A stretch of 64,000 nucleotides of DNA, taken from Sphingorhabdus sp. 109. Lineage in GTDB: Bacteria > Pseudomonadota > Alphaproteobacteria > Sphingomonadales > Sphingomonadaceae. The DNA lies in assembly GCF_902506555.1 (NCBI RefSeq), contig NZ_LR732707.1, forward strand, positions 706,001-770,000, written 5' to 3'. A program made the position numbers and the translations under genes. Below, piece by piece: positions 55,170 to 63,605 of the stretch. Within the stretch, counting starts at the first letter, position 1, and every line of letters starts with the position of its first letter. The notes beneath the pieces were generated by a model. It had not been told where the DNA came from and did not search any database. It worked only from the letters and a program-made list of their open reading frames with translations.

Positions 55170-57899
55170 ATGAAACCAGCATTGAAGCTGTCTGCCTGCG
55201 CGTTCGCGGTGGCGGCAATCGCAACCGCCCCCGTATATGCGCAGACGCAACCCGAATCGACCGATCAGGCCAGCGGGAGTGATCAGGGCAATTATGATGA
55301 CAATGTGATTGTGGTCACCGCGCAGGGCCGGGCACAGGTTCTGTCCGATGTTCCGATCGCCGTTTCCGCCATCGGCGCGGAGCAATTGCAGCAAAGCGGT
55401 ACCAGCGATATCCGCGAGCTCAACCAGCTGGCGCCATCATTGCTGGTTTCATCGACCGGTAACGAGGCCAATGGTTCCGCGCGAATTCGCGGCATCGGTA
55501 CCGTGGGTGACAATCCCGGTCTGGAAAGTTCGGTGGCTGTATTCGTTGATGGCGTTTATCGTTCGCGTAGCGGTAATGCGCTGAGTGAACTGGGTCCGAT
55601 TGAGCGGATCGAGGTGCTGCGGGGACCACAAGGTACGCTGGGCGGACGCAATTCGTCCGCCGGGATGATCAGCATCACCACGGCGGCGCCCGAATTCCGG
55701 TTCTCCGGACATGCGTCCGCCACCTACGGTAATTATGACCAGATTCGTCTGGAAGGCGGCATAAACGGGCCATTGAGCGATACGATCGCCGCCCGCATCG
55801 ATGGCGTTTATCTGAAGCGTGACGGTTTTTACAACGATGTGGTGAACGGGACCGATGTCAACAACAAAGACCGCTATCTCGTCCGTGGACAGTTGTTGTT
55901 CGAACCCAATGACGGTCTGACCGTGCGCGTGATTGGCGACTATTCCAAGAAAGACGAGTCCTGCTGTGCAGCGACTTTTGTGCAGCCGGAATTTGCCCAG
56001 CAGGCGCGGGTGAGCGTAGGTCTCGACCCTTTCACGCTGCCATCACCCGGAGCACCGGCTCTGACCGATGCGTCCAACCCGATCATTCCGGTGCTGCTGG
56101 CTCTGGGACAGAACAGCAACGCTCTGAATCAGAGCACGTTTAACCGTGATATATACGTCACGCCCGGTCGGTCCTATGCTGGCGAAACGGAAGATTTTGG
56201 CGCTTCGATCGAGGTCAATGCGGAACTTGGCGCGCTGAACCTGACATCGATTACCGGATATCGCGAATATTCAAACTTCCAGGCTTCCGACACGGACTAC
56301 ACGCAGATAGATATCCTGTACCGCGAGCCGAACAAAAATGCCGGAGCCCGGGAGTTCAAGACCTTCACCCAGGAACTGCGGTTGCAAGGCTCGGCCTTTG
56401 ACGACAAGCTCGACTGGCTGATCGGTGGATTTTACGCGAATGAAAAGCTTGAAACGCGGGATAATCTCCGCTTCGGTTCGCAATATGGAGCGTTCGCGCC
56501 CTGTCGGATCGTCAATGCGGTCAATCCCGCCCTTGCGTCGCCGACCAGCACAGGTTGTCTGAGCGCCGGGGGCAGGGCTGCATTGCAGGCTGCAAATGGA
56601 GGAGCGGGGGCATTCGGAGCTGCCACGCCGCTGATTTTCGCCGGTCTGGATAATCTGGCGCAGATCAACGACAAGGGAACTGTGCTCGATGTCTATAATC
56701 AGAAGAGCGAGAATTTTGCGTTCTTCACGCATAATATCTTCCATGTCACCGACAATCTCGATCTGACACTTGGGCTGCGCTATACCAACGAGACCAAGGA
56801 TTTTAACGCCGCCTTCTCCAACGACAATACGATGTGCCCGATCCAGCGTTCGCTGTTCACACCGCTGCTTTCCGGACCGTTGGCCGGATTGGCCGGCGGC
56901 CTGATTGGGCTGTCCTGTCAGGGCAATTCCACCGCCGAGCTGGACGGGGTTACGCTGAGCGACAGCCGGAGCGAAAGCGAATTTACCGGTACCGCGATCC
57001 TGTCCTACAAGCCGACCGACGATCTGCTGATTTACGGCAGCTACTCGCGTGGTTACAAGGCTGGCGGATTCAACCTCGACCGGTCTGCGCTGACCAGCTC
57101 GACGCTAGGCAATCCCGCATTGACCGGCGACACCGCCAATCTCCAGTTTGACCAGGAGACGGTGGATGCATTTGAAATTGGTGCGAAATATACGAGCCGG
57201 GAGTTTTCGCTGAGCGTTGCTGCCTTCCGTCAGCAGTTTGACAATTTTCAGCTCAACACGTTCAACGGTTCGGTCTTTCTCGTCCAGAACATCAATGCCT
57301 GCAGCACGGATCTGAACGGTGCAGACACTGATGCCGACGGTACAACCGGCAATTGCAGCGCAGATGATGTCAAATATGGCGTTGTCGCACAGGGCGTGGA
57401 ACTGGAAGCATCGATCGACCCGGTCCGGCATGTCAATGTCACCATGGGTCTGACCTATACCGATACCAGCTATGAGAATGATCTGGTCGGCCGAGATGAT
57501 GGTACTGCGCTGGATCCGGCTTTGCGGCTGCTGCCCGGCGACAATTTGTCGAACGCGCCTGAACTCACCGCCACGGCGTCGCTGTCCTATACGCCACCCA
57601 TCGGCAATAGCGGGCTGACCGGCCTGTTCTATGTCAACGTCCGGACGACCAGCGATTATAACACCGGGTCCGACCTGCTATACGGCAAGGAACAGGACGG
57701 TTTCACGCTGGTCAATGCCCGCCTCGGCGTTCGCGGCCCGGATGACAGATGGGCAATCGAGGGCTGGGTCCAGAATTTGTTCGATGTCGACTATTCGCAG
57801 GTTGCGTTCAACACGCCCTTCGTCGCTTCGCAGCAGACCTATTCGGCGTTTCTAGCCGAACCAAGAACCTATGGTATCACCTTGCGGGGGCAGTTCTAG
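55170..57899 (+). CDS. TonB-dependent outer membrane receptor
   Basis: The 909-residue protein has a signal peptide (cleavage near AYAQT, residue 25), a plug domain (about 45-165) with VIVVTAQGRAQVLSDVPIAV, RIRGIGTVGDNPG and IERIEVLRGPQGTLGGRNSSAG, and a 22-strand barrel ending in a terminal Phe (TLRGQF). It belongs to the large FecA/SusC-independent group common in sphingomonads that takes up siderophores, aromatics or glycans. The TonB box cannot be pinned down. No transport or catabolic genes are linked, so the ligand is unknown. A GGAG site precedes the ATG. Confidence 0.94.
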   Translation: MKPALKLSACAFAVAAIATAPVYAQTQPESTDQASGSDQGNYDDNVIVVTAQGRAQVLSDVPIAVSAIGAEQLQQSGTSDIRELNQLAPSLLVSSTGNEANGSARIRGIGTVGDNPGLESSVAVFVDGVYRSRSGNALSELGPIERIEVLRGPQGTLGGRNSSAGMISITTAAPEFRFSGHASATYGNYDQIRLEGGINGPLSDTIAARIDGVYLKRDGFYNDVVNGTDVNNKDRYLVRGQLLFEPNDGLTVRVIGDYSKKDESCCAATFVQPEFAQQARVSVGLDPFTLPSPGAPALTDASNPIIPVLLALGQNSNALNQSTFNRDIYVTPGRSYAGETEDFGASIEVNAELGALNLTSITGYREYSNFQASDTDYTQIDILYREPNKNAGAREFKTFTQELRLQGSAFDDKLDWLIGGFYANEKLETRDNLRFGSQYGAFAPCRIVNAVNPALASPTSTGCLSAGGRAALQAANGGAGAFGAATPLIFAGLDNLAQINDKGTVLDVYNQKSENFAFFTHNIFHVTDNLDLTLGLRYTNETKDFNAAFSNDNTMCPIQRSLFTPLLSGPLAGLAGGLIGLSCQGNSTAELDGVTLSDSRSESEFTGTAILSYKPTDDLLIYGSYSRGYKAGGFNLDRSALTSSTLGNPALTGDTANLQFDQETVDAFEIGAKYTSREFSLSVAAFRQQFDNFQLNTFNGSVFLVQNINACSTDLNGADTDADGTTGNCSADDVKYGVVAQGVELEASIDPVRHVNVTMGLTYTDTSYENDLVGRDDGTALDPALRLLPGDNLSNAPELTATASLSYTPPIGNSGLTGLFYVNVRTTSDYNTGSDLLYGKEQDGFTLVNARLGVRGPDDRWAIEGWVQNLFDVDYSQVAFNTPFVASQQTYSAFLAEPRTYGITLRGQF

Positions 57900-57926
57900 G
57901 CCAGAGCCTGGGAACTGACCAATGGA

Positions 57927-57968
57927 GGGCGTGCGGTTCGGTCAATGAACCGCACGCCCTTTTTGTTG
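57927..57968 (+). terminator. Intrinsic terminator after the TonB receptor gene
   Basis: A thirteen-base perfect stem (GGGCGTGCGGTTC 57927-57939 with GAACCGCACGCCC 57947-57959), a seven-base loop and TTTTTGTTGTTT follow the receptor stop by about 27 bases. This is a classical Rho-independent terminator. Confidence 0.93.
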
Positions 57969-58119
57969 TTTGCCTTGGAATTGCCGGCTATCCGGTAGCA
58001 GATTGCGGCGCTGTCTCGCGATGCGATCCGTTTTTCCCCCGGATGGCGAATAGCCGCGGAAACGAGAGCCCGATTCCGCGCAGCTTGACGAATCCCGGCA
58101 GAATCCCTAAATTTGGGAC

Positions 58120-58686
58120 ATGGCTATATTACCGATCCTAGAGGTGCCTGATCCGCGCCTGAAAACTGTGTCCGAACCCGTGACCGTGTTTGACGACGAA
58201 CTGAAAACGCTGGTCAAGGACATGTTCGACACCATGTATGACGCGCCGGGCATCGGTCTGGCCGCGATCCAGGTCGGTGTGCCCAAGCGGGTGCTGGTGA
58301 TTGATCTGCAGGAACCGGCGCCGCACGAGCATGAACATGGCGAACATTGCGACCATGACCATGGCGTGATCAATGATCCGCGCGTGTTCATCAATCCGGA
58401 AATTCTCGATCCGTCCGAGGATCTGAACGTCTATCAGGAAGGCTGCCTTTCGGTGCCTGACCAATATGCCGATGTCGAACGGCCCGCGACCATTACCGCG
58501 CGCTGGCAGGATGTCGAGGGCAAGCAATATGAAGAACAGATCGACGGTATGCTCGCGACCTGTCTGCAACACGAGATGGATCATCTCGAGGGCATTTTGT
58601 TCATTGACCATCTCTCGCGGCTGAAGCGGCAGATGGTGCTGAAGAAACTTGCCAAGCTGCGCAAGGAACATGGTATCGCGGCCTGA
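58120..58686 (+). CDS. def: Peptide deformylase with a histidine-rich loop
   Basis: Deformylase removes the formyl group from nascent proteins. The three family motifs are intact: GIGLAAIQ (44-51), EGCLSV (107-112, metal ligand Cys109) and HEMDH (151-155, two metal histidines and the catalytic glutamate). Between strands, residues 67-82 form PHEHEHGEHCDHDHG, six histidines and a cysteine, in a loop that is usually acidic and histidine-poor. Length 188 against the usual 170-180. The gene is separated from fmt. Confidence 0.97.
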   Translation: MAILPILEVPDPRLKTVSEPVTVFDDELKTLVKDMFDTMYDAPGIGLAAIQVGVPKRVLVIDLQEPAPHEHEHGEHCDHDHGVINDPRVFINPEILDPSEDLNVYQEGCLSVPDQYADVERPATITARWQDVEGKQYEEQIDGMLATCLQHEMDHLEGILFIDHLSRLKRQMVLKKLAKLRKEHGIAA

Positions 58687-58878
58687 TAGGCTCGAACGTC
58701 CTGTCTCATGCAGTTGCAACATTGCAAGCCTGAACGTGTTTCAGGGCCCCTTCGCATGACCATGGCACTGGAAGGTGAGGGGCTGTAGCTGCTCCGGCAG
58801 AGACGGCACGACGAGTATTGCCTATTGTGAGAAACACTCCTAGGTTCCCTTTTCGTTCTTATCGGAAAGAGAGTCATT

Positions 58879-60258
58879 TTGGACCCTGTCATTGTCATTT
58901 TCGCTATCGTCATTGCTCTTCTGGGCGGTCTGGCGCTTGGCTGGTTTATCGGCGGCAAGCCCGCCAAAGATGCCGCGCAGGCGACCAGAGAGGCGATACA
59001 GTCGGCCAAGGAAGCGGCACAGGCCACCGATGCCTTGCGGATAACGCTGGACGGGGTACGTGACGAACGCGACGCGGCGCGCACCGAACTGGCGGCGCTG
59101 CAGGCGGACGCGCGCAATCATGAAAAGCAGATGCGGCAGTTGATGGAGGCGAAAGAGGCACTGTCGGCGCAATTTTCCGAAATTGGCTCGAAAATGCTGG
59201 AAACCGCCCAGCGGCAATTTCTCGATCGCGCCGACCAGCGCTTTGACCAGGCCAGTGAAAAGGGTGGCGAGAAGATCGCCAAATTGCTGCAGCCGGTGCA
59301 CGAACGGCTGGCAACCTATGAAGCCTCGATCAGCAAGATCGAGAAAGAACGGACCGAATCCTATGCCGGAATTACCGCCACTATCGAACAGGTGCGGCAG
59401 GGGCAGGACAGGGTGCAGCAGGAAGCGGCGCGCCTCGTCAACAGCCTCCGCAACGCGCCGAAATCACGTGGCCGCTGGGGCGAGCAACAGCTGAAAAATG
59501 TGCTCGAGACCTGTGGCCTGTCCGAACATACCGATTTCGTCACCGAACATAGTATCGACACAGATGAAGGCCGTCTGCGTCCCGATGCGGTGATCAATGT
59601 GCCAGGCGGACGCAAGCTGGTGATCGATGCCAAGGTTTCGCTCAATGATTATCAGGATGCGTTCGAGGCCGATGACGAAGACAGCCGCAGCTTCGCTATG
59701 GCGCGTCATTGCAATTCGATGAAAGCGCATATCGATGGCCTGTCGAAAAAGGCCTATTGGGACCAGTTTGAGGAAGCGCCGGACTATGTGATCATGTTCG
59801 TGCCCGGCGAGCATTTTCTCGCCGCCGCGCTTGAACATGAACCGGCCTTGTGGGACCATGCCTTCGAGAAGAAGGTGTTGCTGGCCACGCCGACCAATCT
59901 GGTCGCGATTGCGCGCACCGTGGCCGGTGTCTGGCGCCAGGAGAAGATGGCAGCCGAAGCCAAGCAGATCGGCCAGCTGGGCAAGGAAATGTATGACCGT
60001 CTGGCAACCGCCGGCGAACATCTCAAACGCATGGGCACGGGGCTCGGCAGCGCCGTCGGCAATTATAATAAATTCGTCGGCAGCTTCGAACGCAATGTCA
60101 TGGCAACCGGTCGCAAGTTCGCCGAGCTGCAGATCGAAACGGGCAAGAAGGAACTGGACCCCGTGCCCGAGATCGAGGCGCTGCCGCGCTATAGCGAAGC
60201 GGTGGCCGAGAAACTGATCGAGGACGACCGGGATCCCGGCCAGAAAGCCGCAGAATAG
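58879..60258 (+). CDS. rmuC: DNA recombination protein RmuC
   Basis: RmuC-family proteins limit inversions at short repeats. The 459-residue protein has an N-terminal membrane segment (PVIVIFAIVIALLGGLALGWF), a long coiled coil (to about 200), and the RmuC domain with KSRGRWGEQQLKNVLETCGL, KLVIDAKVSLNDYQDAF and YVIMFVPGEHFLAAALEH, the latter a nuclease-fold core. The start is a TTG behind GGAAAGAG. It stands alone between def and the convergent lipoprotein gene. Confidence 0.95.
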   Translation: MDPVIVIFAIVIALLGGLALGWFIGGKPAKDAAQATREAIQSAKEAAQATDALRITLDGVRDERDAARTELAALQADARNHEKQMRQLMEAKEALSAQFSEIGSKMLETAQRQFLDRADQRFDQASEKGGEKIAKLLQPVHERLATYEASISKIEKERTESYAGITATIEQVRQGQDRVQQEAARLVNSLRNAPKSRGRWGEQQLKNVLETCGLSEHTDFVTEHSIDTDEGRLRPDAVINVPGGRKLVIDAKVSLNDYQDAFEADDEDSRSFAMARHCNSMKAHIDGLSKKAYWDQFEEAPDYVIMFVPGEHFLAAALEHEPALWDHAFEKKVLLATPTNLVAIARTVAGVWRQEKMAAEAKQIGQLGKEMYDRLATAGEHLKRMGTGLGSAVGNYNKFVGSFERNVMATGRKFAELQIETGKKELDPVPEIEALPRYSEAVAEKLIEDDRDPGQKAAE

Positions 60259-60261
60259 GCT

Positions 60262-60675
60262 CTAGGCCGCAGGGCCTGCATCGCTCTCGGTAAAGGCGCC
60301 ACCGCATCCGGTCAGCGTGCCATGTTCGCTGGCTTCGACCTTCACCGTATCGGCGTAGACGCGATCGCTCATGCCGTCGCTGCATTCCGCACCGGTCGTA
60401 ATATAGATATTGATATTGTGCAGGTCGGAAAAGCCCTTGATCTCCCAGCCGTCATCGGTTTTCTTCATCCGCTGGACAGCAAGAGTGAAATCCTTCCCGT
60501 CCTGGGAGGTGAGCGCGATATCCTCTCCCTTGATATCGACGGTCCAGCCCGGTTCGGTGCCGACGGCGTTATAGTCACCCAGTTTTTCCTCGGCCACTGG
60601 CGGTTCTTCCGCAGGTGCGTCGCAGGCTGAAAGTGCCAGCACGGCGAGCGATGACAATATTGCTATTTTTTTCAT
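60262..60675 (-). CDS. Small lipoprotein of unknown function (COG3650-like)
   Basis: From the ATG at 60675 the protein has 137 residues with a lipoprotein signal (MKKIAILSSLAVLALSAC; lipobox cysteine at 18). The mature domain has AVGTEPGWTVDIKGEDIALT, an ECSDGMSDRVYADTVKV segment and a C-terminal LTGCGGAF, a pattern like the COG3650-type domain found in several Gram-negative lipoproteins. Two cysteines (ECSDG and TGCGG) may pair. Function unknown; envelope location inferred. Converges on rmuC 3 bases away. Confidence 0.82.
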   Translation of the reverse strand: MKKIAILSSLAVLALSACDAPAEEPPVAEEKLGDYNAVGTEPGWTVDIKGEDIALTSQDGKDFTLAVQRMKKTDDGWEIKGFSDLHNINIYITTGAECSDGMSDRVYADTVKVEASEHGTLTGCGGAFTESDAGPAA

Positions 60676-60725
60676 ATTTTTCCCCTCCGCGCGCAAGCTA
60701 ACACAGAGAGGCGGAAGACGCCAAA

Positions 60726-61529
60726 TTATCTCTGGCGGTTCTGGTTCAGCACCTCATAGGCCATGACCGAGGCAGCGACTGCCGCGTTGAGACTGTCGGC
60801 CTTGCCCATCATCGGCATCTTGACCAGCGTGTCGCAGGCGGCTTCATAGTCTTCCGGCAGACCCTGTGCCTCGTTGCCGATCAGCAGGAAGGTGGGCGAT
60901 CGATATTGCACGGACTGATAGTCCTTGTCGGTGTTGAGGCTCGTCCCGACCAGTTCGCCGGGAGCTTCACGGAGCCAGCTCAGAAAATCGGGCCAGCGCG
61001 CCTGGGTGATCTGCTGGGTGAAAACCGCGCCCATGCTCGCCCGTACCGCTTCGACCGAAAAGGGATCAACGCAATCGTCGATCAGGATCAGCCCGCCCGC
61101 GCCCACCGCGTCTCCCGTGCGCAATATCGTCCCGAGATTGCCGGGGTCGCGCAGCGCCTGCGCCACCAGCCAGATATTTGAGTCTGATCGGTCCAGTTCC
61201 GCCAGCGCAACCGGATGGTCCGGATAGATGCCGATGATCGATTGCGGGTTTGATTTGCCGGAAAGCTTGGCGATAATGGCTTCGCTGGTTTCGATCACAT
61301 CACCGCCAGCGGCCACCGTCGCGGCTTCTATTTGTTGCGCCAGCGGATGCAGTTCGACATCTTCCACCACGACGAGTATTTTCGGGGTTCTGCCGCTTTC
61401 CAGTGCTTCTGTCAGAATTCTGAGGCCTTCCGCGAGGAATAATCCCTCGCGCTTGCGATGCTTTTTCTCGCGCAGGCTTCGCAACCGCTTGATGGTCGGA
61501 TTGGAAAAACCGGTAATCTGGTGGCGCAT
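60726..61529 (-). CDS. SpoU/TrmH family RNA methyltransferase
   Basis: The 267-residue protein has an N-terminal substrate-binding subdomain (LREKKHRKREGLFLAEG) and the knotted SPOUT domain: LRDPGNLGTILRTGDAVGAGGLILI, FLLIGNEAQGLP and VKMPMMGKADSLNAAVAASV. These are the three SpoU motifs for 2'-O-ribose methylation using S-adenosylmethionine. The target base (23S rRNA or tRNA) cannot be told. The ATG at 61529 lies only 4 bases after the HPr stop, so it may be transcribed as the tail of the PTS operon. Confidence 0.92.
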   Translation of the reverse strand: MRHQITGFSNPTIKRLRSLREKKHRKREGLFLAEGLRILTEALESGRTPKILVVVEDVELHPLAQQIEAATVAAGGDVIETSEAIIAKLSGKSNPQSIIGIYPDHPVALAELDRSDSNIWLVAQALRDPGNLGTILRTGDAVGAGGLILIDDCVDPFSVEAVRASMGAVFTQQITQARWPDFLSWLREAPGELVGTSLNTDKDYQSVQYRSPTFLLIGNEAQGLPEDYEAACDTLVKMPMMGKADSLNAAVAASVMAYEVLNQNRQR

Positions 61530-61533
61530 GGTT

Positions 61534-61812
61534 TCAGTCTTCGCCGAAACCGTCAAAGATCAGGCCCGCCAGTTTTTCCAGCGCGCTTTCTGCCTGGTCG
61601 CCGGATACTATGATCTCGACATGGTCGCCTTTGGCCGCGCCCAGCATCATCAACCCCATGATCGACGTGCCTGTCACTTCGGTGCCGTCCTTGGCAACCC
61701 GGACGTCGAGACCTTCCGGCAATTTGCTGACATAGGTTACAAATTTTGCGCTCGCCCGGGCATGCAGGCCGCGATTGTTTGTAATCTCTACAGTTTTACG
61801 GACTTCGCTCAC
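61534..61812 (-). CDS. ptsH: HPr family phosphocarrier protein
   Basis: The 92-residue protein has the phosphorylatable histidine in NRGLHARASAKF (His17) and the regulatory serine region TGTSIMGLMML. Its start codon is a GTG overlapping the EIIA stop (GTGA). With no sugar permease nearby and with HprK, EIIA, RapZ and ChvG in the same operon, it belongs to a regulatory phosphotransferase chain that senses carbon or nitrogen state rather than to sugar uptake. Enzyme I (ptsP) is not in the window. Confidence 0.95.
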   Translation of the reverse strand: MSEVRKTVEITNNRGLHARASAKFVTYVSKLPEGLDVRVAKDGTEVTGTSIMGLMMLGAAKGDHVEIIVSGDQAESALEKLAGLIFDGFGED

Positions 61813-62213
61813 GCATCGCTTCCCAATATTTCCGAAGCCACGCTGATATATTTTCTACCCGCTTCCTTGGCCGCGGCGATGGCGGACACGATGTCCATGC
61901 ATTTGCGCGCGCCGTCGAGGCGAATCAGCATCGGCAAATTTACGCCGGCGATAACTTCGACCTTGCCTTTCTCCATGAGCGATATGGCGAGGTTGGAAGG
62001 TGTTCCGCCGAACAGGTCGGTCAGGATGATGACTCCGTCGCCGGAATCCACCTTGGCGACGCTGTCGGCAATTTCCTGGCGCCGTTCTTCCATGTCGTCG
62101 CGCGCACCGATGCCAATGGCGGCGATCGCCTTTTGCGCGCCGACCACATGTTCCATGGCGATGACAAACTCGGTGGCAAGATGCCCATGTGTGACGAGGA
62201 CCAATCCAATCAC
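61809..62213 (-). CDS. PTS EIIA component, mannose-type fold
   Basis: The 134-residue protein begins GTG (IGLVLVTHGHLATEF); His9 is in the position of the EIIA-Man active histidine (THG). TDLFGGTPSNLAI follows, the second hallmark. No IIB, IIC or IID genes are near, so it is most likely a regulatory EIIA accepting phosphate from the adjacent HPr. It follows rapZ by 4 bases and couples to HPr by overlap. Confidence 0.95.
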   Translation of the reverse strand: MIGLVLVTHGHLATEFVIAMEHVVGAQKAIAAIGIGARDDMEERRQEIADSVAKVDSGDGVIILTDLFGGTPSNLAISLMEKGKVEVIAGVNLPMLIRLDGARKCMDIVSAIAAAKEAGRKYISVASEILGSDA

Positions 62214-62217
62214 TTGA

Positions 62218-63153
62218 TTAAATTCCCCTGTTTCCGTTTGATTTCTGCATTGATTCGAGCGCTTCTATCGGCCTTGATGCCAAATTGCGATGCAGGACAT
62301 TGGGCGAAAACCCGCTGGCACGCAAGTCTTTGCTCAGGCGCTCGGCAACATGTACCGATCTGTGGCGTCCACCGGTGCAGCCGATACCGATGTTGACATA
62401 GGCCTTGCCCGCCTCCTGATAGCGCGGCAGCAGGAATGCGAGGAGATCGAGTATCTTGTCAATCGCCTCGGGATAGGCGGGGTCCTTGCCGATATATTCG
62501 GCGACATCGGCGTCCAGTCCGGTTTTCAGCTTGAGGGCCGGATCCCAGAACGGATTGGCCAGAAAACGGACATCGAACAGCAGGTCGATATTATTGGGCA
62601 CACCGCGGGAAAAGCCGAAGCTGGTGAGGGTGATCGTGGTGACCGCATCCTTGTCGAGGGTGAACTGCTGGCGGATCTCGCGCTGCAGGTCATTGGCGGT
62701 CAGGTCGGTGGTGTCGATCACATGATCGGCCCAGCTGCGGAACGGAGCAAGCATGGTCCGTTCAAGCGCGATGCCCTGCTTTGCCGGACGGTCGAGCGCC
62801 AGCGGATGCCGCCTTCTGGTTTCGCTGTACCGCCGCTCCAGTTCGCCGCCGGCACAGTCGAGATATAAAGTGCTGATCTGGTAATCCTGTTTGTTCTGCA
62901 GGCGTTTGACGCTTTCGACCAGCTTGTCCGGTTCAAATCCCCTGGTCCGGCTGTCGAATCCGATCGCCAGCGGCGGATCGCTGTCCCCGCGGGAACTGGA
63001 CGGTGGTGTTTTCAACAAGCGCTCGACAAGGCGAAACGGAAAATTGTCGATCGTTTCCCAGCCGATGTCTTCCAGCGTATTCAATGCGGTCGACTTGCCC
63101 GCGCCGGACAGGCCGGTGACCAGCAGAACCGGTTTGACGAGTTTTTCGCTCAT
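62218..63153 (-). CDS. rapZ: RNase adapter protein RapZ
   Basis: The 311-residue protein has a P-loop (LLVTGLSGAGKSTALN) and the C-terminal RapZ domain (FGFSRGVPNNIDLLFDVRFLANPFW; NIGIGCTGGRHRSVHVAERL). In enterobacteria RapZ controls small-RNA decay for amino-sugar synthesis; in alphaproteobacteria its target is less defined. From its ATG at 63153 it overlaps the hprK stop (ATGA). Context ties it to phosphotransferase signalling. Confidence 0.95.
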   Translation of the reverse strand: MSEKLVKPVLLVTGLSGAGKSTALNTLEDIGWETIDNFPFRLVERLLKTPPSSSRGDSDPPLAIGFDSRTRGFEPDKLVESVKRLQNKQDYQISTLYLDCAGGELERRYSETRRRHPLALDRPAKQGIALERTMLAPFRSWADHVIDTTDLTANDLQREIRQQFTLDKDAVTTITLTSFGFSRGVPNNIDLLFDVRFLANPFWDPALKLKTGLDADVAEYIGKDPAYPEAIDKILDLLAFLLPRYQEAGKAYVNIGIGCTGGRHRSVHVAERLSKDLRASGFSPNVLHRNLASRPIEALESMQKSNGNRGI

Positions 63154-63605
63154 GATATTTTCGCGCCCTGCATTATGCGTCGCATGGCCAGTTCGGCCTT
63201 TATCGCTGCGCTCGCTTCCATAGCATCCAATGTACAGCATGGAAATTCCATGCCCAGCAAAATCACGATCTGTCTGTCCATCGGATATCGTTCCACCTGG
63301 TCCTGCAGGTCGATGACCAGTTTTAGCCCGACACCGGAAACATGGTCATACTCGCATATGCCGAGCGAACGCACTTCCAGCTTTCCGGCGAGCCGAGCCG
63401 GCGGCTCGAGCAACAGTTTTTGATCTTCGCGCCTGATCACGACCTGATCGTCGCTAATCAAGGTTGCGCCCCGGTCGATCAGGCGCAGGGCGAGATCGGA
63501 TTTTCCCGCACCGGATTTGCCGCGAATCAGCAGACCGGCGCCGGCAAGAGCAACGGCAGTCGCGTGCACCGTCATCGGGTCTTCGCTCTGTTTGCTATCC
63601 GTCAT
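63150..63605 (-). CDS. hprK: HPr kinase/phosphorylase, short alphaproteobacterial form
   Basis: The 151-residue protein consists of the catalytic domain only: P-loop LLIRGKSGAGKSDLALRL, IDRGATLISDDQVV (with the catalytic aspartates) and the C-terminal HPr-binding region. Gram-positive HprK is about 310 residues, and the shortened form is usual in alphaproteobacteria. It phosphorylates HPr on serine, linking to the downstream HPr. ATG overlaps the chvG stop (ATGA) and its own stop overlaps rapZ. Confidence 0.95.
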   Translation of the reverse strand: MTDSKQSEDPMTVHATAVALAGAGLLIRGKSGAGKSDLALRLIDRGATLISDDQVVIRREDQKLLLEPPARLAGKLEVRSLGICEYDHVSGVGLKLVIDLQDQVERYPMDRQIVILLGMEFPCCTLDAMEASAAIKAELAMRRIMQGAKIS

